The notes: generated by a model from the letters alone, not told the origin. Shown: positions 1-10,498, counted from the first letter of the stretch. The stretch is 64,000 bases of DNA from Lumbricus rubellus (GCA_945859605.1 OX243815.1:44202237-44266236), one strand, 5' to 3'. Translations and numbers: made by a program.

Positions 1-394
1 CAGGTAAGACTACAGGTTCAACTAAGTAGGTAAGATCTACGGGATCCATTGATTTCCCTCTGGTAAAGTCGTTGTTTAGGGTTGGGTCTTCCACCTCAGG
101 ACGGGGATGTCTCTCATCGGTACCAGGAATGACTTCGGTCGAGTGGCGACATATGTCTGCGGTTCCCGGTCTGGGAACGACGGCTTCCTCTAATTGAAGA
201 CCGTCTGGGTTCGAATCCCCTTCAACAGATTGTGTAAGTCCCCCATCCTTAAGTGCGATCAACCCTTCCCTTCTCTTTTCCTGCATTACCTCACCTTCCT
301 CTGGTCTATCAGGGGTTCCTCCCTTCTTCTCCTTGGTTAAGTTTTCCTCTAAATCCTCATCAGAGTCATCCTCAGACCTTATAGAAGTTTCCAT
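1..394 (-). CDS. N-terminal part of an unidentified acidic protein or gag-like ORF, runs off the left edge
   Basis: Reading the minus strand from an ATG at 394-392 gives 131 codons with no stop up to the window edge. The protein starts METSIRSEDDSDEDLEENL, so the first 20 residues are strongly acidic. A Lys/Glu-rich segment follows (KEKKGGTPDRPEEGE), then a Pro/Thr/Asp-rich region. No membrane segment, signal peptide or recognised domain is visible. Codon use is mixed and the sequence is not a simple repeat, unlike most long frames here. It could be the first coding exon of a host gene or the start of a Ty3/gypsy-type gag ORF. The upstream DNA fits either: it has promoter-like CCAAT and E-box motifs, and also a TGTAACGTCC motif near 1354-1363 that would suit an LTR 5' end. 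The identity is unknown. Confidence 0.5.
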   Translation of the reverse strand, partial: METSIRSEDDSDEDLEENLTKEKKGGTPDRPEEGEVMQEKRREGLIALKDGGLTQSVEGDSNPDGLQLEEAVVPRPGTADICRHSTEVIPGTDERHPRPEVEDPTLNNDFTRGKSMDPVDLTYLVEPVVLP

Positions 395-1370
395 GATTCA
401 ATGATTTATTAACGTTTGATTTGATATATTTAATTAAACAATTCAACTGACTATAATGAACAAGCGTTGCTGACAATTAACATCTGTGATCGGGCCTAGG
501 TATTGTTCTTCAATAACTATGCAATATGTCTTCAAAGTCCGCAGAATCTCCGTAAATAATCAACAGGCGTGCACAACCTTAATTCTAGTAATCGCGTTTT
601 ATAATTAACAGTCAGGTATAATGAATCATAATTCGGTCTGCAGCTTTCAACCGATATGCAATATCAACTTAGGTTTCAATTCTTATTATCAATGAACATT
701 AATATCTGATTAATTAACTACACTTGGTTTCGGAATCTGTTATGGAGCAATTAGATTAGTTAATACTTCCCTGGCAATTTCCGTGCAATTTGGCCAACAC
801 TCGCATTCAAATATGAAAGGAAGATCGGAAGATTTCTTGTCCGAATATTGGAATATATGACAATAAAGATTCACACAGAATCAGCTGCAAACTGTCCCAA
901 AACCAGTCGCTTAGTCAACGGTATATTCATATTCATGAAATCAGGCAATCAGCCACACAATCAGCATTTTTAGACCCAGAATATACGGAATTTCTGATCT
1001 TCCCGAGCCGAGCTCTCACCCCGATGAAAACCTCCAGTCGACTGCGCTTTTCGGCGTTGGAAGCGGTCACGTGATCCGGATCAACCAATCAACGGCTGCC
1101 ACGCAAAAGCGACCGTCGGAGGCAAACCTCGGCCTCTGATAGGACGGGGAAACTACTGCGATTGGCTACCATAAGAGGACTCAGAAGCCTCGACAGAAGC
1201 CTCGAATACAGTAGTCTCCTGTCGTCATGACGACCTTCGCAAAAATATACCATCTATGTGATGGACTAAAAATAGAACCGCGATATCTAATAAAATAATT
1301 TGGTAAGTAAGTAAAAGCGGCCTTACAAGGACGTTAAATTGTAGCGGCCTCATAGGACGTTACACAACAA
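395..1370 (-). promoter_or_regulatory. Upstream region of the left-edge ORF: promoter or LTR candidate
   Basis: Directly upstream (minus strand) of the ATG at 394. It contains a palindromic E-box TCACGTGA at 1067-1074, a CCAAT box at 1085-1089 and an inverted CCAAT (ATTGG) at 1161-1165, within about 100 bp. Near the distal end, two short direct repeats of a GCGGCCT..GGACGTTA pattern lie at about 1318-1363. On the minus strand the distal edge reads TGTAACGTCC, resembling the start of many Ty3/gypsy LTRs, so the block could be an LTR plus leader rather than a host promoter. The partner LTR would lie outside the window. No clear primer-binding site was recognised. Confidence 0.35.
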
Positions 1371-1459
1371 CAAAACGAATTATTGGTAACGATAACTTTG
1401 AATTTTCGTAGCGCCATTGCAGGAGTTGAAAATGAAAAACTACCTGCTTGAAAATGTGT

Positions 1460-1475
1460 GCCTCTGTGGCGCAAC

Positions 1476-1516
<41 letters not shown>

Positions 1517-1533
1517 GAATCCACCCAGGGGCG
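1460..1533 (+). tRNA. tRNA-Asn (anticodon GTT), copy 1
   Basis: A 74-nt sequence that folds as a standard cloverleaf. The acceptor stem is GCCTCTG with CAGGGGC (one T-G wobble) and discriminator G. The D arm contains the A box, the anticodon arm reads TTCGGCTGTTAACCGAA with anticodon GTT, and the T arm carries the B box GGTTCGAATCC. It closely matches the metazoan tRNA-Asn consensus. A TTTT pol III terminator follows at about 1542-1545. No intron and no encoded CCA are present, as expected for a eukaryotic nuclear gene. The 37 bp upstream (1423-1459) resemble the flank of the second copy at 2356, so gene and flank were duplicated together. Confidence 0.96.
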
Positions 1534-2000
1534 GTACATGCTTTTAGAAAAATATTCAAAAGTAGTGATACGATTATGTGATTGGGTCTCAAACACCACA
1601 GCGCTATTAACATCGAAAATTCGTGTCTGCATGGCAGGCTGGCAGATGCCTAATATTATAGAAATATTATTAGTAGCCAGTTCTAAAAGTGTAAAAAAGT
1701 GTCTGGAGGCCCCTTACCTTTCCAAAAGAAGTGCCAGGACGCCCCTTACATTTTCAGGTGTGCTGGCCAAATAAGTGGTAGGACGGCATAGAGATTTGAA
1801 AATAAGTGCCAGGACGCCTTCCATGACCGTCCTGCCACACTTTAAGCCCTGCTTGTAGCTCATAACTATCATTCACGATAGGCCTAATGCCGTAATACGG
1901 CACCTACGGCTGCTTCATGAGTTAACCCGAGCCACATCTTCTATTGACGTCGTCGAGTAAAACCTGTTAACAGAATGATGTAGGCCTACTAGGGGTTCTA
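1534..2000. other. Spacer between the tRNA copies, with degenerate short repeats
   Basis: No gene is seen. Three imperfect copies of an AAGTGCCAGGACGCC-like motif occur at about 1692-1830, together with inverted GGACGGCA / CCGTCCTGCC pieces. One TAGGCCTA octamer lies at 1879. Confidence 0.5.
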
Positions 2001-2098
2001 GGGCAATTACCCCCTGGACAATTACCCCCGGACAATTACTTCCGGACAATTACCCCCCGACAATTACCCCCTGGACAATTGTCCAGGGGGTAATTGTC
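2001..2098. repeat. GGACAATTACCCC tandem repeat ending in a 40-bp perfect palindrome
   Basis: Five imperfect direct copies of a 14-17-bp unit built on GACAATTACCCCC run left to right. They end in a perfect 40-bp palindrome at 2059-2098, centred on AATT at 2077-2080. The block can extrude a long hairpin. It looks like the remains of a foldback element, but no TSD was identified. Confidence 0.8.
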
Positions 2099-2355
2099 CT
2101 GTCACCCTACTAGGCTACAAATTTACAAGAACAGTGGCTCAAAGGGAGAGACTTAAAAGTTAAAAGCTCTGCTAACAAGGGAACCTAGAATAAAGATTGA
2201 ATTAAACACCAACACTTTTCCTTTTTATGTGAAGACTGCCTCATTTCTCAAGACGTTGGAATAAAAAAATGTATCTCAAGTTGATTTTCTTAACTTACTG
2301 GTGCAGCCCCTTTTCTTTGAGTTGAAAATGAAAAACTACCTGGTTGATGACGTCT

Positions 2356-2371
2356 GCCTCTGTGGCGCAAC

Positions 2372-2412
<41 letters not shown>

Positions 2413-2429
2413 GAATCCACCCAGGGGCG
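2356..2429 (+). tRNA. tRNA-Asn (anticodon GTT), copy 2
   Basis: Identical over all 74 nt to the copy at 1460-1533: same acceptor stem, anticodon GTT, A and B boxes, and discriminator G. A TTTT terminator lies at about 2448-2451. The upstream 37 bp (2319-2355) share an uninterrupted 24-nt stretch with the flank of copy 1 before diverging near the gene. Perfect identity of the gene body with a diverged spacer indicates duplication followed by selection or gene conversion. Both copies look functional. Confidence 0.96.
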
Positions 2430-3132
2430 GCTCACTAGATGATAATATTTTGGAGATGGAACAAGACAATAAGGCAATAAAGTGCTTGCTTATAAGCCTG
2501 TGAAAATCAAATCCATTTTAGTGCAGAGTCAGAATGTGACCGTTTTGGGGCCTTGTCGTTTCAATCACGCAAGGCCTATGTTGCTGCTGCTACTGCTACT
2601 GCTGCTGCTAGTGCTACTACCACTACCACTATCACTACCACCACTCCCACTACTAGTGCTTTTGCTGCTGACAAGCAATAACGGGCCTCTAAAGTCTAAA
2701 GTCTAAACTATCCCGTTGATAGCCAGCAAAAACAATCTGACGCCATCATGTGCGATATGTCTTTAGGGTGCAGCTCCTCTGTGCGCTTTTCCCATTCTAG
2801 CGGCGTAGCAAATTAATTCTCGGCATCGTTCGGCGAATGTTCCGTAGACACCCGAACGATATTTCTAGCAAAAGCCGACGAACGAACGAACGAAGGGACG
2901 GACGCAGAGTATCAGACAGACGTTTGAACGAACAGACAGGCACAAGGAAAGGGACGAATAGAGAAGGGCACGTAAAGGGGCGGTCGGGTGGGTGGTGCTC
3001 GAACGGAAGAATAGCCGTGTTTTTTGTGTGCAGCAATAGAGAGCTGATAGATGGCTATGGATGGCTATTGAAAATCGCATGGAGTGTGCCACTTGTCTCC
3101 AATGACCATATGCCAACTTATGTCTCTCTCTC

Positions 3133-3165
<33 letters not shown>

Positions 3166-3330
3166 GCTTGTATGGATGGCTATCTTCGTCCGTACTTCCG
3201 GCTCCCTGTCTGCTTCCTCGTCTATGTGTGCCTCGTGTGCGTTTGCGTGTGTATGTGTCTAGTGTGTTTGTGTGTATGTGTTTCACAGTGTGTGCATGTG
3301 TTTATGTGTGTGCGTTTGCGTGCTATTATT
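2430..3330. repeat. Low-complexity block: CTG/CTA/CCA, GAAC, CT and GT repeats
   Basis: Contains a trinucleotide-rich stretch at 2580-2668, degenerate GAAC repeats at about 2879-2940, a CT array at 3122-3166 and GT-rich DNA at 3220-3325. Open frames here translate these repeats (poly-Leu, Ser/Leu, Cys/Val) and are not supported as genes. Confidence 0.8.
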
Positions 3331-4612
3331 TTATGGGCAATCAGGAAACCAGTTATCAGGGAGTCAGTGAGTCAATGCATAATTAAGTCAGTCGGTTGGT
3401 CAAAAAGTCACTCAGAGGAAACACTTTTACTTCAATACCTAATGTGTGTCCATTCCATCAAAACTTTTAATTCAATTTACCTAAATTGTGTGTCCATTCC
3501 ATCATCCATCTTCCTACTTTATACCTGCTGCAGAATCTTCATCATCATCTGCCGCATCCACAGTAACCACGACAACAATACCAGCTGCAACAATAGCGGT
3601 GGCATCATCCCAATTTACATCAGCCCCATCACCATTAGCAGACAGCTGCAGCAGCAATGTCCAGCGGCGCTTTTCTGCAGAAGCCAAGCCGCCGTTAAAG
3701 GTCTTTCATCGAGTGCCAACTAAATTAAGCAACGCTGAAACTTCTTTATGAACGTTCGGTTCCAGCGTAGCGACCCGCTCACAAATTCCAAATTTTGGTA
3801 GTTTGGTGGTTTTTGCTTGACTTTTGTACCATTTGTAGCAATTTGCAGAAATTTTTTACGTGCAGTTGTAGGCTACACAAAATGTGCAGTTCTAAATGGA
3901 TTTGTGCAGTTGTAGAAGCACGTCTGTAGGCCTACAGTTAAAACTATAGCAAAAAGTCATTGTCCTCCGATTGAAAGTAATTTACCATGGATGATAGGAA
4001 AGTTCTAAAAATTCCTTAAAATAGCCCTGGCAATTTGTGCTAATTTTGTCCTCATCAGCAATCCAGGGCCGTCTTGAGCAATGGGGATAGGCCTAAGCAG
4101 ATTCCAGTGCACCAAAGTATAGAGCAATAACTATAGTTTGCCGTTTCCGATTATTGATTATAATATATTTCACCAGCAGAACACAGCGCTGAACCTGATA
4201 AATAAAGAAATTGGAATATTATTGTTATCACAATCATAATTATTATGTTTTGGAATCTTAGACCACTCTTTTATTAAAACTGAATTATCACAGCAATTTT
4301 TAAGATAACGGCTAAAATGGTATAGGTCTGCCATTAGAACATGGAATCCGGAAAAAATATTAGAATTCTTAATGCATATTTATTGAAATCTTAAAGACCT
4401 AGACCACTCTTGTCGTCAGCACTTAGGCCTACATGTAAACTGCAGTAAAGCATTTTTATTCGGATGACATCTTAAAATGCTGACATTGCAATGTGAAAAT
4501 TAAAAACTTCTGATGGGAGGGTCATATATCCCTTCCTCACTCTTCTTCCCTGCTTGGACTCTTATTTGCCCCTTCTCTTAAACCTTGGTCCATTCAGGTA
4601 TGGGGAGGGGTA
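3331..4612. other. Unique AT-rich DNA
   Basis: No gene, RNA or mobile-element signature is recognised. A CAT/CAG-rich segment lies at 3537-3660. TAGGCCTA octamers occur at 3927, 4088 and 4424. Confidence 0.5.
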
Positions 4613-4916
4613 CCATGGGCGCCTGCACATGGGGGCAAGTGGGGCACTTACACCCCTGGAAAGTTGAAACCTATTGTTTTAACTACTACTTTTTGGTTGT
4701 TAACAAATTTCTTTGAACTACAGGAAATTGTACGCATAATAAAAATTATAAATTAGTGAAACTGAGAAATTTACATAAAAAACCTCTATGAAAAAATACC
4801 CATAATTATATGCTCTTAGTTTTTTGCTTTGCATTTTCAAAATCTTGCTACAAAGAACTTTAACCGTGACCATCGAGTTTTGCCCCTCCTGTAAAAATTT
4901 CTGCCGGCGCCCATGG
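4613..4916. mobile_element. MITE-like element with CCATGGGCGCC ends
   Basis: The ends are inverted copies: CCATGGGCGCC at the left and GGCGCCCATGG at the right. Subterminal sequences are purine-rich on one side and reflected on the other. The length is about 304 bp with no coding capacity. The ends resemble hAT-type MITEs, but the G-rich flanks do not show a clean 8-bp TSD, so the superfamily is only suggested. Confidence 0.6.
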
Positions 4917-5045
4917 GGGGGAGGAGACTGTAGACTAAAGACTGGTTCTTGCAGATCATCCAAGTATAGACGCACAGCAATACAGTTCTGCAGATGACGT
5001 CGGTCTTGACGTTTTCAACTATTCATGAGCGGTAGACGTCGTCGA

Positions 5046-5155
5046 GATTTTACGATGATGAGGCATAGATATATTCATCATCATCATCGTCATCATCACC
5101 CCCACCGCCATTATCATCGTCGTCGTCGTCGTCCTCCTCCTCATCATCAGTTCCT
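5046..5155. repeat. CAT/CGT/CCT trinucleotide-rich tract
   Basis: Interrupted trinucleotide repeats of the CATCAT / CGTCGT type, ending in CCTCCTCCTCATCATC. Frames through it are Met/Thr/Arg-rich translations only. Confidence 0.85.
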
Positions 5156-5539
5156 GACGCCATGCATTGGTGCATCCGATGGTTTGAAATAAATGGGCTC
5201 TCCAGTTCTTTTGAACACGTGTTGCGTTTTCACGAATTTCATCCAATATTCTTGGGAGTAGGCCTATATCTTAGCATCTTATGCTTTCAATTTAGCTTAA
5301 TACACGCCGCATGGTCGACTTCTTTGTCCTCCTTCGACCTCCTTTGTCCTCTTTTGTCCTTTTTAGTCCTTTCTTGCTTCAAATCTGCCATGCGTCGCTT
5401 TCGGTCAGACTTAATCAGCGCCATTCTTTCCATCCGACTCAATTTCACCACTGAAAGACATTTTCACTGGAAAACTGACCATGCGGTTTCGCAGAAAGAT
5501 GTCTTTGATAGTCTGTGAAAAGTAAACTCCATTCCGAAG

Positions 5540-5585
5540 AATTTATATAGCGCCCGTTCGTTGCCGTCCGCTGAAACACCTGTCC
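5540..5585 (-). mobile_element. LINE/SINE 3'-tail remnant (GGGCGCTATATAAATTC)
   Basis: Reverse-strand match to the GGGCGCTATATAAAT terminal motif that closes the better-preserved LINE copies at 39.4-39.7 and 36.9-37.1 kb. Only the tail is recognisable. Confidence 0.55.
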
Positions 5586-5687
5586 ACTATCATGTGCTAC
5601 ATTCAAATGCATTCAAATTTGATTCAGATTAATCTTCTGCAATATGTAAATTACATTGATATTCATCGTAAATTTTCATGCGTACAT

Positions 5688-5972
5688 ACTGATGATGATG
5701 ATGACGACGACGACGACGACAACGATGATGATGACGAGGATGACGATGACGATGATGATGATGAGTTCTCTGCCGAAGGCAGGTTCATTGGCTTTTACGC
5801 CCCTGCAGTGTTAGTGAGATGAGTTCATGAGGTGGTTTCCCGTTGCCTTTCTCACAGACAATTGTTTGTGAGCAACTTGTCCAAGGTCGCTACGCAGTGG
5901 TTTGAGGTAGATTTGAACCTGCGACCCTTCGGTCACAAGGCGATGAACTTACCGCTTCACCACCGCCTCCCA
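5688..5972 (-). mobile_element. tRNA-derived SINE (family 2) with an (ATC)n tail
   Basis: On the minus strand the element starts at 5972 with a tRNA-like head: GGAGGCGGTGGTGAAGCGG, then a B box GGTTCAAATC. A CORE-like segment GCGACCTTGGACAAGTTGC follows, then a body containing GGCAACGGGAAACCACC. It ends in a GAT/GAC trinucleotide array at 5688-5763, which serves as its 3' tail. The head is related to the SINEs at 22-23 kb and 55.4 kb, but the body and tail differ. Confidence 0.7.
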
Positions 5973-7348
5973 CCATGCATGAATACCCTTCACATTTGAA
6001 TTAATTATATCGTTTGCTGGTACATGTAAAATAATATTGCACCTCTAAAGGAAAGTAATCTCAGGTAGGCTATTCTTTTCATACATACAATATCGAATAG
6101 CCTATCTTGTAGCAGATATCTTGTGCTGATATTTTAGTAAATATCTTGTGCTATGATAGATATCTTCTTCTTGATCTTTTCCTAGATACTTTGAAGGTAA
6201 TTTTATAGGGACGTAAATTACATATTCGCTCGTAGTATACATAGGCCTATGGCTTAATTTTTTGTCTTCAATCCAACTTTTATTTAGGTCACAAGCAAGA
6301 ATTCTTTTCATCAATTCCATATCCATTAAAGCAAGAAATCCTTTAATCATTCGGATTCATTCCAGCTTCCATTTTAGCAGGATTTGATTTTCGTCAGTGC
6401 AACTTAGTTGCAATGAAGTTTTGTGCAGGCGTTTTGGTCATCAATCCAAGCAAAATTCATGTTCATCAATCCGACTTCTATTCCATAGGAAATCTGTTTG
6501 TCTCGTATCCAACTTGCCTTCGACCAACGCTGCTGAAATCCATGCATATAATTTACGTCGCTAAACTGCTCGTTTATCAATCTGAATAAGATATAACCTA
6601 TTAGACTATGCAGACTAAAGCCTGATGTACGATGTCAATTAGTACATGTAGATATTTACAGTATAATGATGCCTAAGTGACAAAAATAGTATAGCAAAAA
6701 TCGTGTAGACTGTAGACTATCATGCCTAACAGATATTTTGCATTACGGTCGAAATCGAGTCTTATTTTGATATCATGTTCAGGTCTATAATTAATTAGTG
6801 ACGTGAACGCCCGCAGGGATTTAGCAGAAAGGGAAACACACGTTGATCATGATTAAATTTCCTGGTAAGAGCTTGAAAAATACAAGACAGGAAAGTAAGA
6901 ATATGGTTTTTTCATGGGTTTTTTAAAACTTATTATTGTAAATAGTTTCTACTGTAAGGCTCTCAGTTTCACTTTGTGTGTGAAGTTTGTGCATCATGGG
7001 AATCATCAGTGCTTTATATATAGTGCGAAGAAATTTTTTTAAACCCAAAGCAGTAGCTAAAAAATAGGTGTCATTTTCCCAGGATGGGCCGAGTCCCCCC
7101 CCACCATATCTGGCCCTATATGCGGCCGCCCATGATTGGTGGATATTTTTTCTAGCACCTGATAATCGTAATCGTAACATTGAAATCGCTTCAGCACCCC
7201 TAAAACGAAGTTGCGGTGCAGGCAGTTAATTCAGACGCGCTTAGTCAAAACATGGTCAATGGTCGGAGTGGGCGAAATCATTTACAGGTCCAGATCCAAA
7301 GGGGGGTGTCTTCAGACACTCCGATGGACAGACGGGTATAAGGATGGT
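5973..7348. other. Unique AT-rich DNA
   Basis: No gene is seen. It contains one TAGGCCTA octamer (6242) and a G/C-run segment at 7075-7130 that resembles MITE subterminal sequence but has no identifiable partner end. Confidence 0.5.
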
Positions 7349-7599
7349 CAGTGGCGGCGCCAGGATTTCAGTTTGGGGGGGGGCTGAAGTTGGGTCCAAA
7401 TTTTCCGTCTTTTATTCGCCCCCAAAATCTGACGACCGTTTTTTTCAGTCGTCCGATGGTTTTGGACTTAATTTCCCGATTTTGCTCTTTCTCAGGTCTG
7501 CATACGTCATGGTTGTACACATTTTTTCGCATTTTTCTTTGGGGGGGACTGAGCGCCATTTAAGGGGCTTAGCCCCCGTACCTCCTAGCGCCAGTACTG
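7349..7599. mobile_element. hAT-type MITE, 251 bp (CAGTGGCGGCGCCA family)
   Basis: It begins CAGTGGCGGCGCCAGGATTT with a run of G, and ends in an inverted, diverged CAGTACTGGCGC copy preceded by GGGGCTTAGCCCCC. The flanking 8-mers AGGATGGT (7341-7348) and AGCATGGT (7600-7607) match at 7 of 8 positions, as expected for a hAT TSD. Length and internal landmarks (a GACGACCGTTTTT motif, GGGGGGCT near the far end) match the element at 47213-47464. Frames inside it are not genes. Confidence 0.85.
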
Positions 7600-7696
7600 A
7601 GCATGGTGTTTAGAATTGAAGCTGCCTGCTGCCGTGTGACATACATGTGGAATAATAATTTTCAATAAACGAATATAATATATAAACACACAGACA

Positions 7697-7835
7697 TATA
7701 TATTATGCTATACATATATAATTATTATATATATTATGCTATACATATATAATTATTATATATATTATGCTATACATATATAATTATTATATATATTATG
7801 CTATACATATATAATTATTATATATATTATGCTAT
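7697..7835. repeat. 31-bp AT-rich tandem repeat, about 4.5 copies
   Basis: Period 31 bp, anchored on TTATGCTATACATATATAA. The copies are nearly identical, suggesting recent expansion. Confidence 0.9.
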
Positions 7836-9571
7836 GCTGTCAGAAGAGGGATACAGTGGACTGAAGAGAGAAGCTCAGGACAGAGAAAAATGGCGTCGTT
7901 GGACATACGAACCTGCCTGACGGCAGAGAACATGAAGAAGAAGAAGCTATGTATATATATTATGCTACTGCAAGGAAGTAACTTAAGGGAGCTGTGTATT
8001 GTGTACACCGTTTTAGCAGAGATACGTTGAGCGATAATCGGACCGCTACGCAGTCTGAATATTTATCACGCGAATAGCTGGCGTTAGATAAATGATTATA
8101 CTCGTCGCATGAATACAATACACGTAAAGTTATTAAATTACCATCGGTCTATACTTAACTCAGCGTCGTCTATTAATGGCCGCCGCCGACGCCGGATGTT
8201 TGAATATGCAGCGCGCGTCAAACGCTCCAATCCGTTGGACTATCGAGGAATTTGCGACGCTGGCTCCCTCTGTTCACCGCCGATGGACGACGATGTAGCT
8301 GAAGGTTTACAATGGACACAGCCCGCGGCGGCCTTGGATAACCACGGATACAATTAGCATAAGACTCACGTAGGCCATTGTCGTGCGTCTGTCTAATAGT
8401 CCGTTGCTTTGTCGTGCTATCCATCCTGCTGGCTTTCACTTCATATATTTGGGGTTTCGCCTTATTTTTTTCCTCCATCGGCGCCCGCATATACAGGCAC
8501 TCTCGTGGGGTGCTTGATTTCTGAAAAATGGATGACTACTTTTTCAACTAGTAGGCGCTACACTTGTTGGTGTTTAAACAATTCCTATGAAATAAAGCTC
8601 TGCCGGTAATGATGATAGCCTACTAGTGATGCACAAGGTGAAAATGAAACATTTAAATTTAGAAACCTCTGCGATAATTAATAAATTAATTATTAATTAT
8701 TACCGGTGGTCTGAAAAATCTGCTTTGTATTTTGCGACCTCTTGTCAGATAATTTAACCTAAGATTTTTCGCTGCATGGAAAATTGGCTAGTTTCCCAGA
8801 AAGATGCTTCCTTTTCTTCCTTTCTCCTTCCATTTTCTTCTTAAATGTTTTCTCCACTTTTCCTGTTAGTTTTTTCTTCATGTTGCGTTTTCTTAGGTCT
8901 ACTTCTTCTCATTCTCTTTGATTCCTTTCGCATGCAGTTGCTTTCTGTCACTATTCATCCATGTCATTTACACATTTTTAATTTTTATAATTTGTTTTAT
9001 CATTTTCTTCCTTTTTGGTTTCGGTGTAATCTTCTTTCTGCTTCATACTTACTTTTAATCACGATCCTCATAATAATCTATCACTCATTTTCTTTTTTGC
9101 CTCCTCATTTATTCCATTTTGCTTCCTCCTTCTTCTCGTCTCTATTTCTCATTCATCCTCTTCTTTTCGACCTCTTCCTCTATTTCCTTTTCACATCCTC
9201 CTCTTCCCTTACTTATTCCTCACTCTCTCGCATTTTTTCATTTCAGCATTTTATACCAGATCCAATAAATATGTTTTCTTTTATCTTCTATCTCCAATTT
9301 TCTTCCACTTCCTCAATATCTTCTTCACAGTTTTTCATATCAAACATTTTTGTCATGCATGTGTTCGTCGAATTTCTACGAAGAAAACGTGTCAGCTCTA
9401 AGGTAGACAGTTTGAGATTCGGTTCAAAACGAAATATGACTTACTGTCTCCCACACCCTCACACAAAGCTTCCCTCATCTCGGCTTCCTGGAAACTTGGA
9501 TTTCTCTCGCACCTATTCCACAGCGACCTTTGCCTTCCACCGCCCTCGTCCTCTATAATTCAGGACACTTC
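7836..9571. other. Unique DNA with a CpG-rich patch, then a T/C-rich region
   Basis: A CpG-rich patch lies at about 8160-8340. It holds a 40-codon ORF from ATGGCCGCCGCCGACGCC (8176-8298) with no recognisable family and no donor site. From about 8790 to 9350 the plus strand is T/C-rich; the long Phe/Ser/Leu frame there reflects base composition rather than a protein family. No supported gene. Confidence 0.45.
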
Positions 9572-9836
9572 GCCTCTCCACCTCCTCCTCTTCCTCCTCC
9601 TCCTCTCCTCCAAGTCCTCCTCTTCCTACTTCTCTTCCTTCTTTCCTCCTTCTCCTTCTCCTTCTTCTCCTCTTCCTCCTTCTTCTCCTTCTCCTCCTCC
9701 TCCTCTTTCTTCTTCTCCTCCTTCTTTCCTCCTTTTCCTTCTCCTTCTTCTCCTTCTCCTCCTTCTCCTCCTTCTTCTCCTTCTCCTCCTCCTCTTTCTT
9801 CTTCTCCTCCTTCTCCTTCTCTTCTTCTTTGTCCAT
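9572..9836. repeat. Polypyrimidine CTT/CTC tract, about 265 bp
   Basis: The plus strand is almost entirely C and T with interrupted CTC and TTC units and internal mirror symmetry. This favours intramolecular triplex (H-DNA) formation. Frames are poly-Ser/Pro or, on the other strand, poly-Glu/Lys/Arg. Confidence 0.9.
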
Positions 9837-9914
9837 AATCCTTTTCATCGACAGCGCAATGATGAGACTCTACTCATAAAATCAGCAACTTCGTCACTGA
9901 CACTGTCACTATAC

Positions 9915-10185
9915 CTTCACCATAATCGCCATCATCATCGTCATCGTCATCATCGTCATCATCATCGTCATGATCATCATCATCATCGTCATTATCATCA
10001 TTGTTGTCATTATCATCGTCATCACCACCACGATCATCATTGTCATCAACGGCAGCGTCAGCATCAGCACCCCCATCATCGTCATAATTGTCATCATTGT
10101 CATCATAATTAACATCATTGTCATCGTCGTCGTCGTCATTGTCATCACCATCATCATCATCATCGTCATCGTCTAGCAGCGATAG
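9915..10185. repeat. Interrupted CAT/CGT trinucleotide array
   Basis: ATC and GTC units run for about 270 bp with few interruptions. The minus-strand poly-Asp frame and the Met/Thr and Ile frames are translations of the repeat. Confidence 0.9.
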
Positions 10186-10442
10186 CATTGTCTGATCTTA
10201 GCACCATAAAGCATCCTCTTCAAAGTTGCCTATATTATGTCATTGAGATGAAACATTGAGTCACGTATAAAGACATGACATTGTGTATACTACTAAGGAA
10301 AAATCTTCAGAGCAAAGTATCTTGTCAAGTCTCATTAGAGTCGAACCAGACTCGCTCGACTGGATTTCTTTCGCGATTGCCTTAAGGACACGGATCTCCA
10401 ACGGAGTCTTCTTGTTATTGTTAGAAGATTCCCAGACACCGC

Positions 10443-10498
10443 CGGGGGTTGGGTGTGGGGTGAGGTGGGGGGGGGGGGCCCGGGGGGGGGATGGGTAA
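10443..10498 (+). other. G-quadruplex-type G-run cluster
   Basis: Successive runs GGGGG, GGG, GGGG, a run of about 12 G, then a further G run are separated by short loops on the plus strand, meeting the G3+N1-7 quadruplex pattern. Confidence 0.75.

Noticed and set aside
181..230. B-box-like GGTTCGAATCC suggesting a tRNA
   Set aside because: No A box or cloverleaf upstream; it lies within the open minus-strand coding frame.
4613..4916. 8-bp TSD for the MITE-like element
   Set aside because: Flanks are G-rich and do not give matching 8-mers at consistent element ends.
8845..9558. 237-codon Phe/Ser/Leu-rich frame, possible multipass membrane protein
   Set aside because: Lies in a T/C-rich stretch grading into a polypyrimidine tract. 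Hydrophobicity follows from TTC/CTT codons; no family motif, start context or splice support.
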